Origin: Flavobacteriales bacterium
GTDB lineage: Bacteria > Bacteroidota > Bacteroidia > DT-38
Direction of reading: 5' to 3'
DNA length: 5,855 nucleotides
Assembly: GCA_013214975.1 (NCBI GenBank)
Contig: JABSPR010000045.1
Location: 1-5,855 of the forward strand
In this document: one piece after another, positions 1-5,623 of the stretch
Layout: each line of letters opens with the position of its first letter
How positions within the stretch are numbered: position 1 is the stretch's first letter
Program-made: the position numbers and the translations under genes
Notes under the pieces: generated by a model
Seen by the model: the letters and a program-made list of their open reading frames with translations, nothing else
Told to the model about the DNA's origin: nothing
Database searches by the model: none

Positions 1-768
1 ATAGGAAGAACTCCCAGATCCAACCCCGCAACATACACCGGCGTATTCTCTGAAATAAGGAACGTAATGGCCAGTTTACCAGAATCCAAAATAAGAGGAT
101 ATAAACCAGGCCGATTTTCCTTTAATGTAAAAAATGGACGGTGCGAAACTTGTAAAGGAGCAGGACTCAGAACTATTGAAATGAACCTATTGCCTGATAT
201 TTACGTAAAATGTGAGAACTGTAATGGGAATCGATATAACGACGAAACCTTAGAAATAAAGTATAAAGGGAAGTCTATAAGTGAAATTTTAGATTTAAAT
301 ATCGGTGACGCACTTGATTTTTTCAATAATATCCCGTCCATTAAAATCAAACTTAAGGCACTTTTAGAAGTAGGACTAGAATACATAACTCTTGGGCAGC
401 AGAGCACTACTCTTTCGGGAGGTGAGGCACAAAGGGTAAAGTTAGCATCTGAACTGGCTAAAAAAGATACTGGAAATACTTTCTATATTCTTGACGAGCC
501 AACCACAGGATTGCACTTTGAAGATGTAAGGATATTATTAATTGTTCTAACCAAATTAGTGAACAACGGGAACACAATTCTTATTGTTGAACATAATTTA
601 GATATTATTAAAATGGCCGACCATATTATTGACATTGGCCCAGAAGGTGGCAGAAAAGGAGGAGAAGTTCTTTATCAGGGCACACCCGAAAATATTGGAG
701 ATGCAAAAAGAAGTCACACAGCACATTACTTATTGAATGAATTAAATCAATTTAGAACATCATTATAG
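1..768 (+). CDS. uvrA: UvrA excinuclease ABC subunit A, C-terminal part (5' end outside window)
   Basis: UvrA is the DNA-damage-sensing ATPase of nucleotide excision repair; as a dimer it finds lesions and loads UvrB. The reading frame is open from base 1, so only the last 255 residues of a protein usually about 940 long are present, and the ATG at 67 is internal. Visible in order: the IGRTPRSNPATYTGVF stretch at the edge, the C-terminal zinc finger with Cys48, Cys51, Cys71 and Cys74 (CETC and CENC, 19 residues between), the ABC signature LSGGE at 138-142, the Walker B and catalytic glutamate in FYILDEP at 161-167, and the switch histidine in VEHNLD at about 198. All key residues of the second ATPase half are intact. 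It stops one base before the next ATG, implying co-transcription. Bacteroidota often carry more than one UvrA paralogue; this fragment looks like the canonical repair enzyme. Confidence 0.97.
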   Translation: MGRTPRSNPATYTGVFSEIRNVMASLPESKIRGYKPGRFSFNVKNGRCETCKGAGLRTIEMNLLPDIYVKCENCNGNRYNDETLEIKYKGKSISEILDLNIGDALDFFNNIPSIKIKLKALLEVGLEYITLGQQSTTLSGGEAQRVKLASELAKKDTGNTFYILDEPTTGLHFEDVRILLIVLTKLVNNGNTILIVEHNLDIIKMADHIIDIGPEGGRKGGEVLYQGTPENIGDAKRSHTAHYLLNELNQFRTSL

Positions 769-769
769 T

Positions 770-1486
770 ATGAAAAATCAAAAAAAAGACGAAAAAATCA
801 AAAAAGCTTTTAGAGCTAGAGATTGGAATGAAATTAAAACAGAGAATTCTTGGCAAGTATTTAAAATTATCGCTGAATTCGTTGACGGATTTGATACACT
901 TTCAAAAATTGGTCCTTGTGTTACTATATTCGGAAGTGCAAGAACTCAGCCTGAAGAAGATCAATATTTACTAGCCCAAGAAATCGCTTATAAACTTACA
1001 CAGTTCGGTTACGGTGTTATTACAGGAGGAGGGCCCGGTGTAATGGAAGCTGCCAATAAGGGAGCCAAGGAAGGCGGTGGTAAGTCTGTCGGACTAAATA
1101 TCGAACTTCCGTTTGAACAGAGCGCCAACGAGTTTATTGATCCAGATAAACTACTTAACTTCAACTACTTCTTTATCCGAAAATTAATGTTTGTAAAATA
1201 CGCACAAGGTTTTATAGTATTACCCGGAGGATTTGGAACCTTAGATGAACTTTTTGAGGCATTAACTCTCATCCAAACCAAAAAAATAGGGAAATTTCCC
1301 ATTATTCTAGTAGACAAAGAATATTGGAAAGGGCTGGTTGATTGGATAATCAAAGTAACTGTTAAGGAACAAGGGAAAGTTAGTCCCGAAGACTTAAATC
1401 TCTTTACAGTCGTGGATACAGCAGATGAAGCCCTTGATGAAATCAATAAATTTTACTCTCAATACTTGCTAAAACCAAATTTCTAG
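770..1486 (+). CDS. LOG family (TIGR00730) nucleoside monophosphate phosphoribohydrolase-like protein
   Basis: This is a 238-residue cytosolic Rossmann-fold protein of the LOG family. Characterised members hydrolyse the N-glycosidic bond of nucleoside 5'-monophosphates, releasing a base and ribose 5-phosphate; plant and some bacterial members act on cytokinin nucleotides. Older records mislabel the family as lysine decarboxylase. Visible motifs are GSAR at 55-58, GGGPGVMEAAN at 86-96, the RKLMF helix at 137-141, and the family signature PGGFGTLDE at 152-160 with its catalytic-type glutamate. The first 45 or so residues are a charged helical extension before the core, as in the longer bacterial subgroup. 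The ATG follows the uvrA stop after one base, with no clear ribosome-binding sequence, so the two are probably translated from one mRNA. The substrate cannot be read from the sequence; a role in purine salvage or removal of aberrant nucleotides is possible. Confidence 0.9.
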   Translation: MKNQKKDEKIKKAFRARDWNEIKTENSWQVFKIIAEFVDGFDTLSKIGPCVTIFGSARTQPEEDQYLLAQEIAYKLTQFGYGVITGGGPGVMEAANKGAKEGGGKSVGLNIELPFEQSANEFIDPDKLLNFNYFFIRKLMFVKYAQGFIVLPGGFGTLDELFEALTLIQTKKIGKFPIILVDKEYWKGLVDWIIKVTVKEQGKVSPEDLNLFTVVDTADEALDEINKFYSQYLLKPNF

Positions 1487-1518
1487 CCCCCTACTATTTG
1501 CAGAAAAAACATCTATAA

Positions 1519-1544
1519 TTCTAAATTCATGTTCTAAACTCAAG
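1519..1544 (+). repeat. Tandem 13-base imperfect direct repeat upstream of the outer-membrane protein promoter
   Basis: TTCTAAATTCATG at 1519-1531 is followed immediately by TTCTAAACTCAAG at 1532-1544, with 11 of 13 bases identical. The pair ends 8 bases before the -7 box at 1553, so it covers the region where the -33 element or an activator would bind. No good -33 TTTG is visible there, which fits an activated promoter, but chance similarity in A+T-rich sequence is not excluded. Confidence 0.4.
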
Positions 1545-1552
1545 TTTTTTAT

Positions 1553-1560
1553 TACATTTG
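1553..1560 (+). promoter_or_regulatory. Bacteroidota-type -7 promoter element for the outer-membrane protein gene
   Basis: TACATTTG matches the TAnnTTTG -7 consensus of the Bacteroidota primary sigma factor exactly. It would place the transcript start near 1566, leaving a leader of about 50 bases before the ATG at 1615. The matching -33 TTTG is weak or absent. I see no convincing hairpin terminator for the upstream LOG gene between 1487 and this element. Confidence 0.55.
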
Positions 1561-1614
1561 TTAGAGTATGACAATTGATTCGTGACAACCAAATACGGAC
1601 ATAGTTTAATACTT

Positions 1615-3849
1615 ATGGTGCAAAAGCTATTAAAAACAAGCATAATAGTACTGTTGATCGGCGTAAACGCATTCAGCACGTATTCACAAAATGAAGGAGA
1701 CGTCTTCATTTCTGTACTAGTTAAGAAAACTTCTACGGATAAACCCGTCGATCTTGATCCCGATATATGGAGAGGCTTAAAAGGGGTGCAAGAAATTGTT
1801 ACGCCCAACGAGCTACAATACATATACGGAAATGCTTCTGATGTTAAGTCCGCAAAAAAAATATTAAAAGAGGTTACAAAAGCTGGATATGAAGATGCAA
1901 GCATTGTAGGAATCGAACACAATCAAACTATAGGAGCAGAAAGAGCAGAAGGTATCCTCAAAGGAGAGATCACCTCTACAGGGCCTGGTGAAGAGCAAAT
2001 TCAAGAAATTGTTGCAGAAGCAGATTATATTCCAGGTGGTATTTCTTCAAATGCACAGACAGACTCAGACCCTTTAGAGGAATTAGCTAAAGAAATTAAA
2101 GAGGAAACAACCTCGTCTACAGGAGATCAATCCAGCTTAACGCCAGAAGAACAAAATTCTGCCAAATTAAAAACCACCATGACGGTCGTGGATGACGCTG
2201 CAATGGCTGCAGCTGCTGAAGAGGATAACCGCTCCTCTGGCGAAAAAAACAGTGAACTTTTTGACTATCATGAAAAACACATGATAAAAATTGAAGAGGC
2301 TAAGGTTGCCGAAGACGAGAAAAAAGCAGAAGCCAGAAGAGTAAGACAAGCCAAAATCGCTGAAATTACGAAAGGGGCACTAGCTGGAGATCAAGATGAA
2401 CTAGCAGAAGGCAGCGGCTTTACTACTACTGAAGGAGGGAAATCAAATAGTAGAGAAATATTCCCAGTAGTTGGTATTGGTTTAGGGGCATTGGTTTATT
2501 ATGGTGATGTTTCTCGTTGGGGAAAAGAAGCAATACAATCTGGTCAGTTCGCAAACAACCACAGTACTCCTATCAACGGACTTTCAAGATCTAATCTTGG
2601 GATTAACATTAGCATAACACAACGACTAGGAGACATGTTTGGTGCTGGTTTGGATTTTACTTATGGTAAACTTTCAGGATCACTAAGAGATGCCGAACAT
2701 TCAAGTAAAAACATCAACTTCCAAAGTTCATTAATGGCTATAGATGCTCAGTTTATTGTGCATGGCGATAATAACATGAGTAGTAAAAGAGAACAGACCA
2801 GAGTTACTGCATATGCGCTATTTGGAATTGGATATGTAATGGGTAACGTCAAATACGATATGAAAGGAGGTACCGGAGATCAATATCACTACTGGACAGG
2901 AGTTGATACAATATTGAACGATGGTGATGGTAAAATCCATACAGTTGAAGAGGGCACACCAGGAGATAGAAGCGATGGCGAAGTTGTTAACTGGGATTAC
3001 AAATTCGAATCAAACCGTGGATCTTTCGGTGGAGTATCTATTCCACTTGGATTAGGTGCCAAGTTCAAAGTTACCAATATGATGGATTGTAATATCTATG
3101 GTAAATTCCACTTCACTCTTACAGATGGATTAGACGGACAAAATGAAGGCGGTGCGGATAAATTCTTTTATTCAGGATTTAGCTTTAACTATAAAATTGG
3201 AAGAGGAACAGGAACTAGAAGCAAAGAGGAATCTGATGACCTAGATGATATATTCTACACGATGGATTCGGATGGTGACGGAGTTAGGGATAGCAAAGAC
3301 AACTGCCCAGACACTTATCTTGGAGAAGCAGTAGATAAAAAAGGTTGCCCAATCAACAAGAGAGAAGAAGAGGATGTTTACGAATATTCCACTGCTGCGG
3401 TTAGTTCTAATGAGGAATACGACCACGACGCTAATGAAGCTGAGCACGAAGCTCATGAAGCTGAAGAAGAGAAAAAATCTGAGGAAGAAGCTAAGAAAGC
3501 AGCAGAACCTCAAACCTCTCTACTTGACCATACAGGATCAGGAAAAGGCGAAACTGCAGATGAATCGAATGAAGGAAAAGATGAAGTAGAATTTAGAATT
3601 CAAATTGGTTCAGACACAAAGAAAAAAGAATTAACTCCAGCTAACTTCAAAGGATTAAAAGATGTTGAAGCCTACAAACAATGGGAAACATACAAATATG
3701 TAGTTGGCCATTGTAAGTCTATTGCTGAAGCCTTAAAATTACAAACAGAAGTAAGGAAGATTTATCCTAACGCATTTGCAATAGCTTTCAAAAATGGAGA
3801 AAGAACCACATTTACAGAGGCTAAAAGAATTCTAGAATTAAATAAATAA
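1615..3849 (+). CDS. Outer-membrane beta-barrel protein with TSP3 motif and two SPOR-like modules
   Basis: This is a 744-residue exported protein, probably tying the outer membrane to peptidoglycan. A GTG at 1582 could extend it by 11 residues, but the ATG at 1615 puts a normal signal peptide at the start (VQKLLK, then a hydrophobic core, cleavage likely before Q25 in STYSQ). In order: SPOR-like module at 29-114; Glu/Ser-rich linker with a probable charged coiled coil at 212-254; beta-barrel at about 281-529, opening with FPVVGIGLGALVYYGDV and rich in alternating aromatic/glycine strands; TSP3 calcium motif DSDGDGVRDSKDNCPD at 551-566 with Cys564 and Cys578 as a possible disulfide; acidic Glu/Ala/His linker at 582-657; and a second SPOR-like module at 658-744 beginning EFRIQIG. 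Barrel plus TSP3 is the layout of Bacteroidota OmpA-like proteins, but the OmpA peptidoglycan-binding domain is absent. Barrel and module calls rest on pattern recognition. It appears to have its own promoter. Confidence 0.88.
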   Translation: MVQKLLKTSIIVLLIGVNAFSTYSQNEGDVFISVLVKKTSTDKPVDLDPDIWRGLKGVQEIVTPNELQYIYGNASDVKSAKKILKEVTKAGYEDASIVGIEHNQTIGAERAEGILKGEITSTGPGEEQIQEIVAEADYIPGGISSNAQTDSDPLEELAKEIKEETTSSTGDQSSLTPEEQNSAKLKTTMTVVDDAAMAAAAEEDNRSSGEKNSELFDYHEKHMIKIEEAKVAEDEKKAEARRVRQAKIAEITKGALAGDQDELAEGSGFTTTEGGKSNSREIFPVVGIGLGALVYYGDVSRWGKEAIQSGQFANNHSTPINGLSRSNLGINISITQRLGDMFGAGLDFTYGKLSGSLRDAEHSSKNINFQSSLMAIDAQFIVHGDNNMSSKREQTRVTAYALFGIGYVMGNVKYDMKGGTGDQYHYWTGVDTILNDGDGKIHTVEEGTPGDRSDGEVVNWDYKFESNRGSFGGVSIPLGLGAKFKVTNMMDCNIYGKFHFTLTDGLDGQNEGGADKFFYSGFSFNYKIGRGTGTRSKEESDDLDDIFYTMDSDGDGVRDSKDNCPDTYLGEAVDKKGCPINKREEEDVYEYSTAAVSSNEEYDHDANEAEHEAHEAEEEKKSEEEAKKAAEPQTSLLDHTGSGKGETADESNEGKDEVEFRIQIGSDTKKKELTPANFKGLKDVEAYKQWETYKYVVGHCKSIAEALKLQTEVRKIYPNAFAIAFKNGERTTFTEAKRILELNK

Positions 3850-3907
3850 GATTCTATAAATTCTACGGTACTCCACTGAAATCCTTTTTTATTCAAAATA
3901 ATTATCG

Positions 3908-3915
3908 CATCTTTG
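3908..3915 (+). promoter_or_regulatory. Probable -7 promoter element for rpsP-rimM
   Basis: CATCTTTG differs from the TAnnTTTG consensus at one of its six fixed positions. It is followed by CA, giving the ATCTTTGCA context common ahead of strongly expressed Bacteroidota genes. A T-run at 3885-3890 lies where the -33 element is expected. The leader would be about 40 bases and begins with a small possible hairpin, GCCT (3919-3922) pairing with AGGC (3928-3931). No Shine-Dalgarno sequence precedes the ATG at 3958; the region just upstream is A/T-rich, as is usual for highly translated genes in this phylum. Confidence 0.55.
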
Positions 3916-3957
3916 CACGCCTTAAACAGGCATATTAATTAACTATAAAGAAATTCA

Positions 3958-4545
3958 ATGGCTACAAAAATTAGATTACAACGACACGGAAAGAAAAGCA
4001 AACCTTTTTATTACGTAGTAGTTGCAGATAGCAGAGCCCCACGAGATGGGAAATTTATTGAACGTCTAGGATCTTATAATCCTAACACCTACCCTATTAC
4101 TGTTGAACTTGACGTAGAACGAGCTTTACATTGGGTTAAAACAGGGGCTCAACCTACAGACACATGCAGATCGATTCTTTCTACAGAAGGTGTTTTATTA
4201 AGAAATCACCTCGATAAAGGTGTAGTAAAGGGAGCAATGACTGAAGCTGAAGCTGAAACTAAATTTGCTGCATGGACTACAGAAAGAGATAAAAAATCAG
4301 AGGTTGCCAAAGCAACTGGTTCAAAAAGGAAAAAGAATTTTGCTAAAAAATTCGGTGAGCCAGAACCAGAAGCAGTAATAGAAAGTCCTTCTGAAGAAGC
4401 TCCTGTTGCTGAAAAAGCAAAAGAAGAAGCTCCTGCTGAAGCTGTAGTTGAAGAAGAAGTAAAAGAAGAAGCACCTGTTGAGGCTCCTACTAAAGAAGAA
4501 ACTCCTGCTGCACCTGCAGAGGAAGAAAGCAAAGAAGAAAAATAA
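3958..4545 (+). CDS. rpsP: 30S ribosomal protein S16 with long acidic C-terminal extension
   Basis: S16 binds 16S rRNA in the 30S body and helps order its assembly. The conserved core fills about residues 1-85: KIRLQRHGKKSKPFYYVVVADSR opens it, followed by the RDGKFIERLGSYNP segment, and the GAQPTDTCRSIL helix lies near 63-74. At 195 residues the protein is more than twice the length of E. coli S16 (82 residues). The extra part is a helical, mixed-charge segment (about 86-119), a basic patch GSKRKKNFAKKFG (121-133), and an acidic Ala/Pro/Glu/Val/Lys tail (134-195) with KEEAP-like repeats. Extended S16 proteins are usual in Bacteroidota, so this is lineage-typical rather than a fusion error; the function of the tail is not established. 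rimM follows 17 bases after the stop, indicating an operon. Confidence 0.97.
   Translation: MATKIRLQRHGKKSKPFYYVVVADSRAPRDGKFIERLGSYNPNTYPITVELDVERALHWVKTGAQPTDTCRSILSTEGVLLRNHLDKGVVKGAMTEAEAETKFAAWTTERDKKSEVAKATGSKRKKNFAKKFGEPEPEAVIESPSEEAPVAEKAKEEAPAEAVVEEEVKEEAPVEAPTKEETPAAPAEEESKEEK
4393..4509 (+). repeat. Short degenerate repeats encoding KEEAP-type units in the S16 tail
   Basis: Four related units occur at 4393-4407 (EEAPV), 4420-4437 (KEEAPA), 4462-4479 (KEEAPV) and 4492-4509 (KEETPA). The last three share the DNA form AAAGAAGAAGCTCCTG with one or two changes. Spacing is irregular, roughly 30, 42 and 30 bases between the equivalent positions, always in frame. This looks like repeat expansion and drift inside a disordered coding tail, not a separate element. 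Confidence 0.5.
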
Positions 4546-4562
4546 TATAACTGTTCTTAGCT

Positions 4563-5084
4563 ATGAGCAAGGAAGATTATTCTCTCCTTGGGAGATTTGC
4601 TAAAACACATGGTATTAAGGGTGAAATTGTCTTAAAAAGAGACGATCTCGCCTTTGATTTTTCTGTTCCCGACTTTATTTATATCGAGATTAACGGACTT
4701 TACGTTCCGTATTGCATATCTACAATTTTAAGTAAAGACAAAGGGTTTGATATTATCCAATTAGAAGATCTTGAAACAATCGACGACGCAAATCTGTTGT
4801 TAGGCGCAAACATATTTATACCAACCACGGACGAATTAGCCACATCCTACGACGATTCCAACCCAAAGAGCTTGATCACCTTTGAAGTCATTGATGAAAG
4901 GGAAGGCTTTATAGGAAACGTAAGCTCAATTCTTGAAACCAAAGGACAAAACATTCTTCAAATAGAATTTGAAGGTAAAGAAATATTAATTCCACATACA
5001 GAAGAAATAGTTACTAACATTGATCGTAAGAATAAACGAATTGATATAGAAGCTCCAGAAGGACTTATCGGTCTTTACATTTAA
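4563..5084 (+). CDS. rimM: Ribosome maturation factor RimM
   Basis: RimM is a cytosolic assembly factor that binds ribosomal protein S19 and is needed for proper maturation of the 16S rRNA 3' (head) domain of the 30S subunit. The 173-residue length is normal. The N-terminal RimM domain spans about residues 6-86 and starts with the family motif GRFAKTHGIKGE at 10-21. A PRC-barrel domain follows from about 104, with DEREGFIGNVSSI, ILIPHTEEIV at 141-150 and the closing PEGLIGLYI. It lies 17 bases behind rpsP and is surely co-transcribed with it. In many bacteria this pair is continued by trmD and rplS; here those genes are not in the following sequence. No Shine-Dalgarno sequence is visible before the ATG. 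Confidence 0.96.
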   Translation: MSKEDYSLLGRFAKTHGIKGEIVLKRDDLAFDFSVPDFIYIEINGLYVPYCISTILSKDKGFDIIQLEDLETIDDANLLLGANIFIPTTDELATSYDDSNPKSLITFEVIDEREGFIGNVSSILETKGQNILQIEFEGKEILIPHTEEIVTNIDRKNKRIDIEAPEGLIGLYI

Positions 5085-5137
5085 CAACTATTCTTAACAA
5101 TTCTCTCTTTTCACATAAACCTACAAGGAATATCACC

Positions 5138-5144
5138 TAATTTG
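5138..5144 (+). promoter_or_regulatory. Possible degenerate -7 element before the DUF423 gene
   Basis: TAATTTG resembles TAnnTTTG but is one base short between TA and TTTG, and no -33 TTTG is visible upstream. If used, transcription would start about 13 bases before the ATG at 5163. The 78-base gap after rimM leaves room for a promoter, but read-through from rpsP-rimM is equally possible because I see no terminator hairpin in the gap. Confidence 0.25.
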
Positions 5145-5162
5145 TATTCCAATACGATATCT

Positions 5163-5561
5163 ATGAGAAAAAAACTTTTACTATTTTCTGGTATATCCGC
5201 CATCATAGCGGTAATACTAGGAGCACTGGCCGCTCATTACTTTAGGGCCTTTTTAACTTCTGAGCAAATATCCTCTTTCCAAACAGCCAATAGATATCAA
5301 TGGTATCACACTCTTAGCATTCTGATAATATGCCTTTTAAATAAAGATAACTGGCCTTTACTGAATAGAATAGGCAGCATATTTGCAATTGGTATTGTCT
5401 TATTTTCAGGATCTATATATCTCTTGGCTACTAAAGAACTTCTGGGAATTCCGGCTTTATCAATACTTGGCCCTATCACCCCTATTGGAGGATTAGTATT
5501 TATATCAGGTTGGGGAATGTTTTCATACGCTGTCTACAAGAACATGTTTAAAACAACTTAA
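5163..5561 (+). CDS. DUF423 (YgdD/TMEM256-like) small integral membrane protein
   Basis: This is a 132-residue inner-membrane protein of the DUF423 family, whose biochemical role is unknown. An upstream TTG at 5142 would add seven residues, but the ATG at 5163 gives the normal family length and a standard MRKK start. Four hydrophobic segments are visible: about 5-26, 48-59, 70-89 and 98-122. Family hallmarks are GALAAHYF at 20-27 (usually GAFGAHG), FQTANRYQWYHTL at 39-51, FSGSIYLL at 81-88 and PITPIGGLVFISGWGMF at 104-120. The first motif is slightly divergent because the second glycine of GAFGAHG is alanine, while the histidine is kept. It sits between rimM and pckA with gaps of 78 and 62 bases, so the neighbours give no clear hint of function. 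Confidence 0.88.
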   Translation: MRKKLLLFSGISAIIAVILGALAAHYFRAFLTSEQISSFQTANRYQWYHTLSILIICLLNKDNWPLLNRIGSIFAIGIVLFSGSIYLLATKELLGIPALSILGPITPIGGLVFISGWGMFSYAVYKNMFKTT

Positions 5562-5569
5562 CACTATCG

Positions 5570-5582
5570 TATCACACTGATA
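5570..5582. promoter_or_regulatory. Short perfect inverted repeat upstream of pckA
   Basis: TATCA (5570-5574) and TGATA (5578-5582) form a perfect inverted repeat around a 3-base spacer, 41 bases before the pckA ATG and 8 bases after the DUF423 stop. It could be a half-site pair for a regulator of carboxykinase expression or a weak hairpin. Five-base arms are short enough to arise by chance, and no clear TAnnTTTG element accompanies it. Confidence 0.2.
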
Positions 5583-5623
5583 TTGAAAGCCTAAATTTAT
5601 AATGAACCATTAAATCTATTTTT

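Noticed and set aside
67..768. A 233-residue gene starting at the ATG at 67
   Set aside because: The same frame is open back to base 1 and encodes conserved UvrA sequence (IGRTPRSNPATYTGVF), so this ATG is internal to uvrA.
1582..1614. GTG at 1582 as the start of the outer-membrane protein
   Set aside because: It would add eleven polar residues before the signal peptide. The ATG at 1615 gives a normal positively charged start followed by the hydrophobic core.
1527..1922. Minus-strand open frame opposite the outer-membrane protein start
   Set aside because: It lies opposite a clearly coding region and over its promoter, and shows no recognisable protein features. The other minus-strand frames at 201-407, 1165-1446, 2167-2349 and 3241-3513 are rejected for the same reason.
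3374..3589. A 71-residue Lys/Leu-rich plus-strand frame inside the outer-membrane protein gene
   Set aside because: It is a frame-shifted reading of the Glu/Ala-rich linker; its Lys/Leu bias is explained by the A-rich codons of that linker.
3850..3907. Intrinsic terminator after the outer-membrane protein gene
   Set aside because: There is a T-run at 3885-3890, but I could not find a G+C-bearing stem in front of it.
3919..3931. Leader hairpin before rpsP as a ribosomal-protein autoregulatory site
   Set aside because: The stem has only four base pairs and no resemblance to a known S16 or other r-protein leader, so it is mentioned only with the promoter.
4206..4532. Minus-strand open frame encoding a Ser/Ala/Gly-rich 108-residue protein
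   Set aside because: It is the mirror of the Glu/Ala/Pro-rich S16 tail; GAA and GCT codons read backwards give Ser and Ala/Ser runs. No family resemblance or promoter is seen.
5142..5162. TTG at 5142 as the start of the DUF423 protein
   Set aside because: The extension is not part of the family, overlaps a possible -7 element, and the ATG at 5163 gives the usual length and N-terminus.
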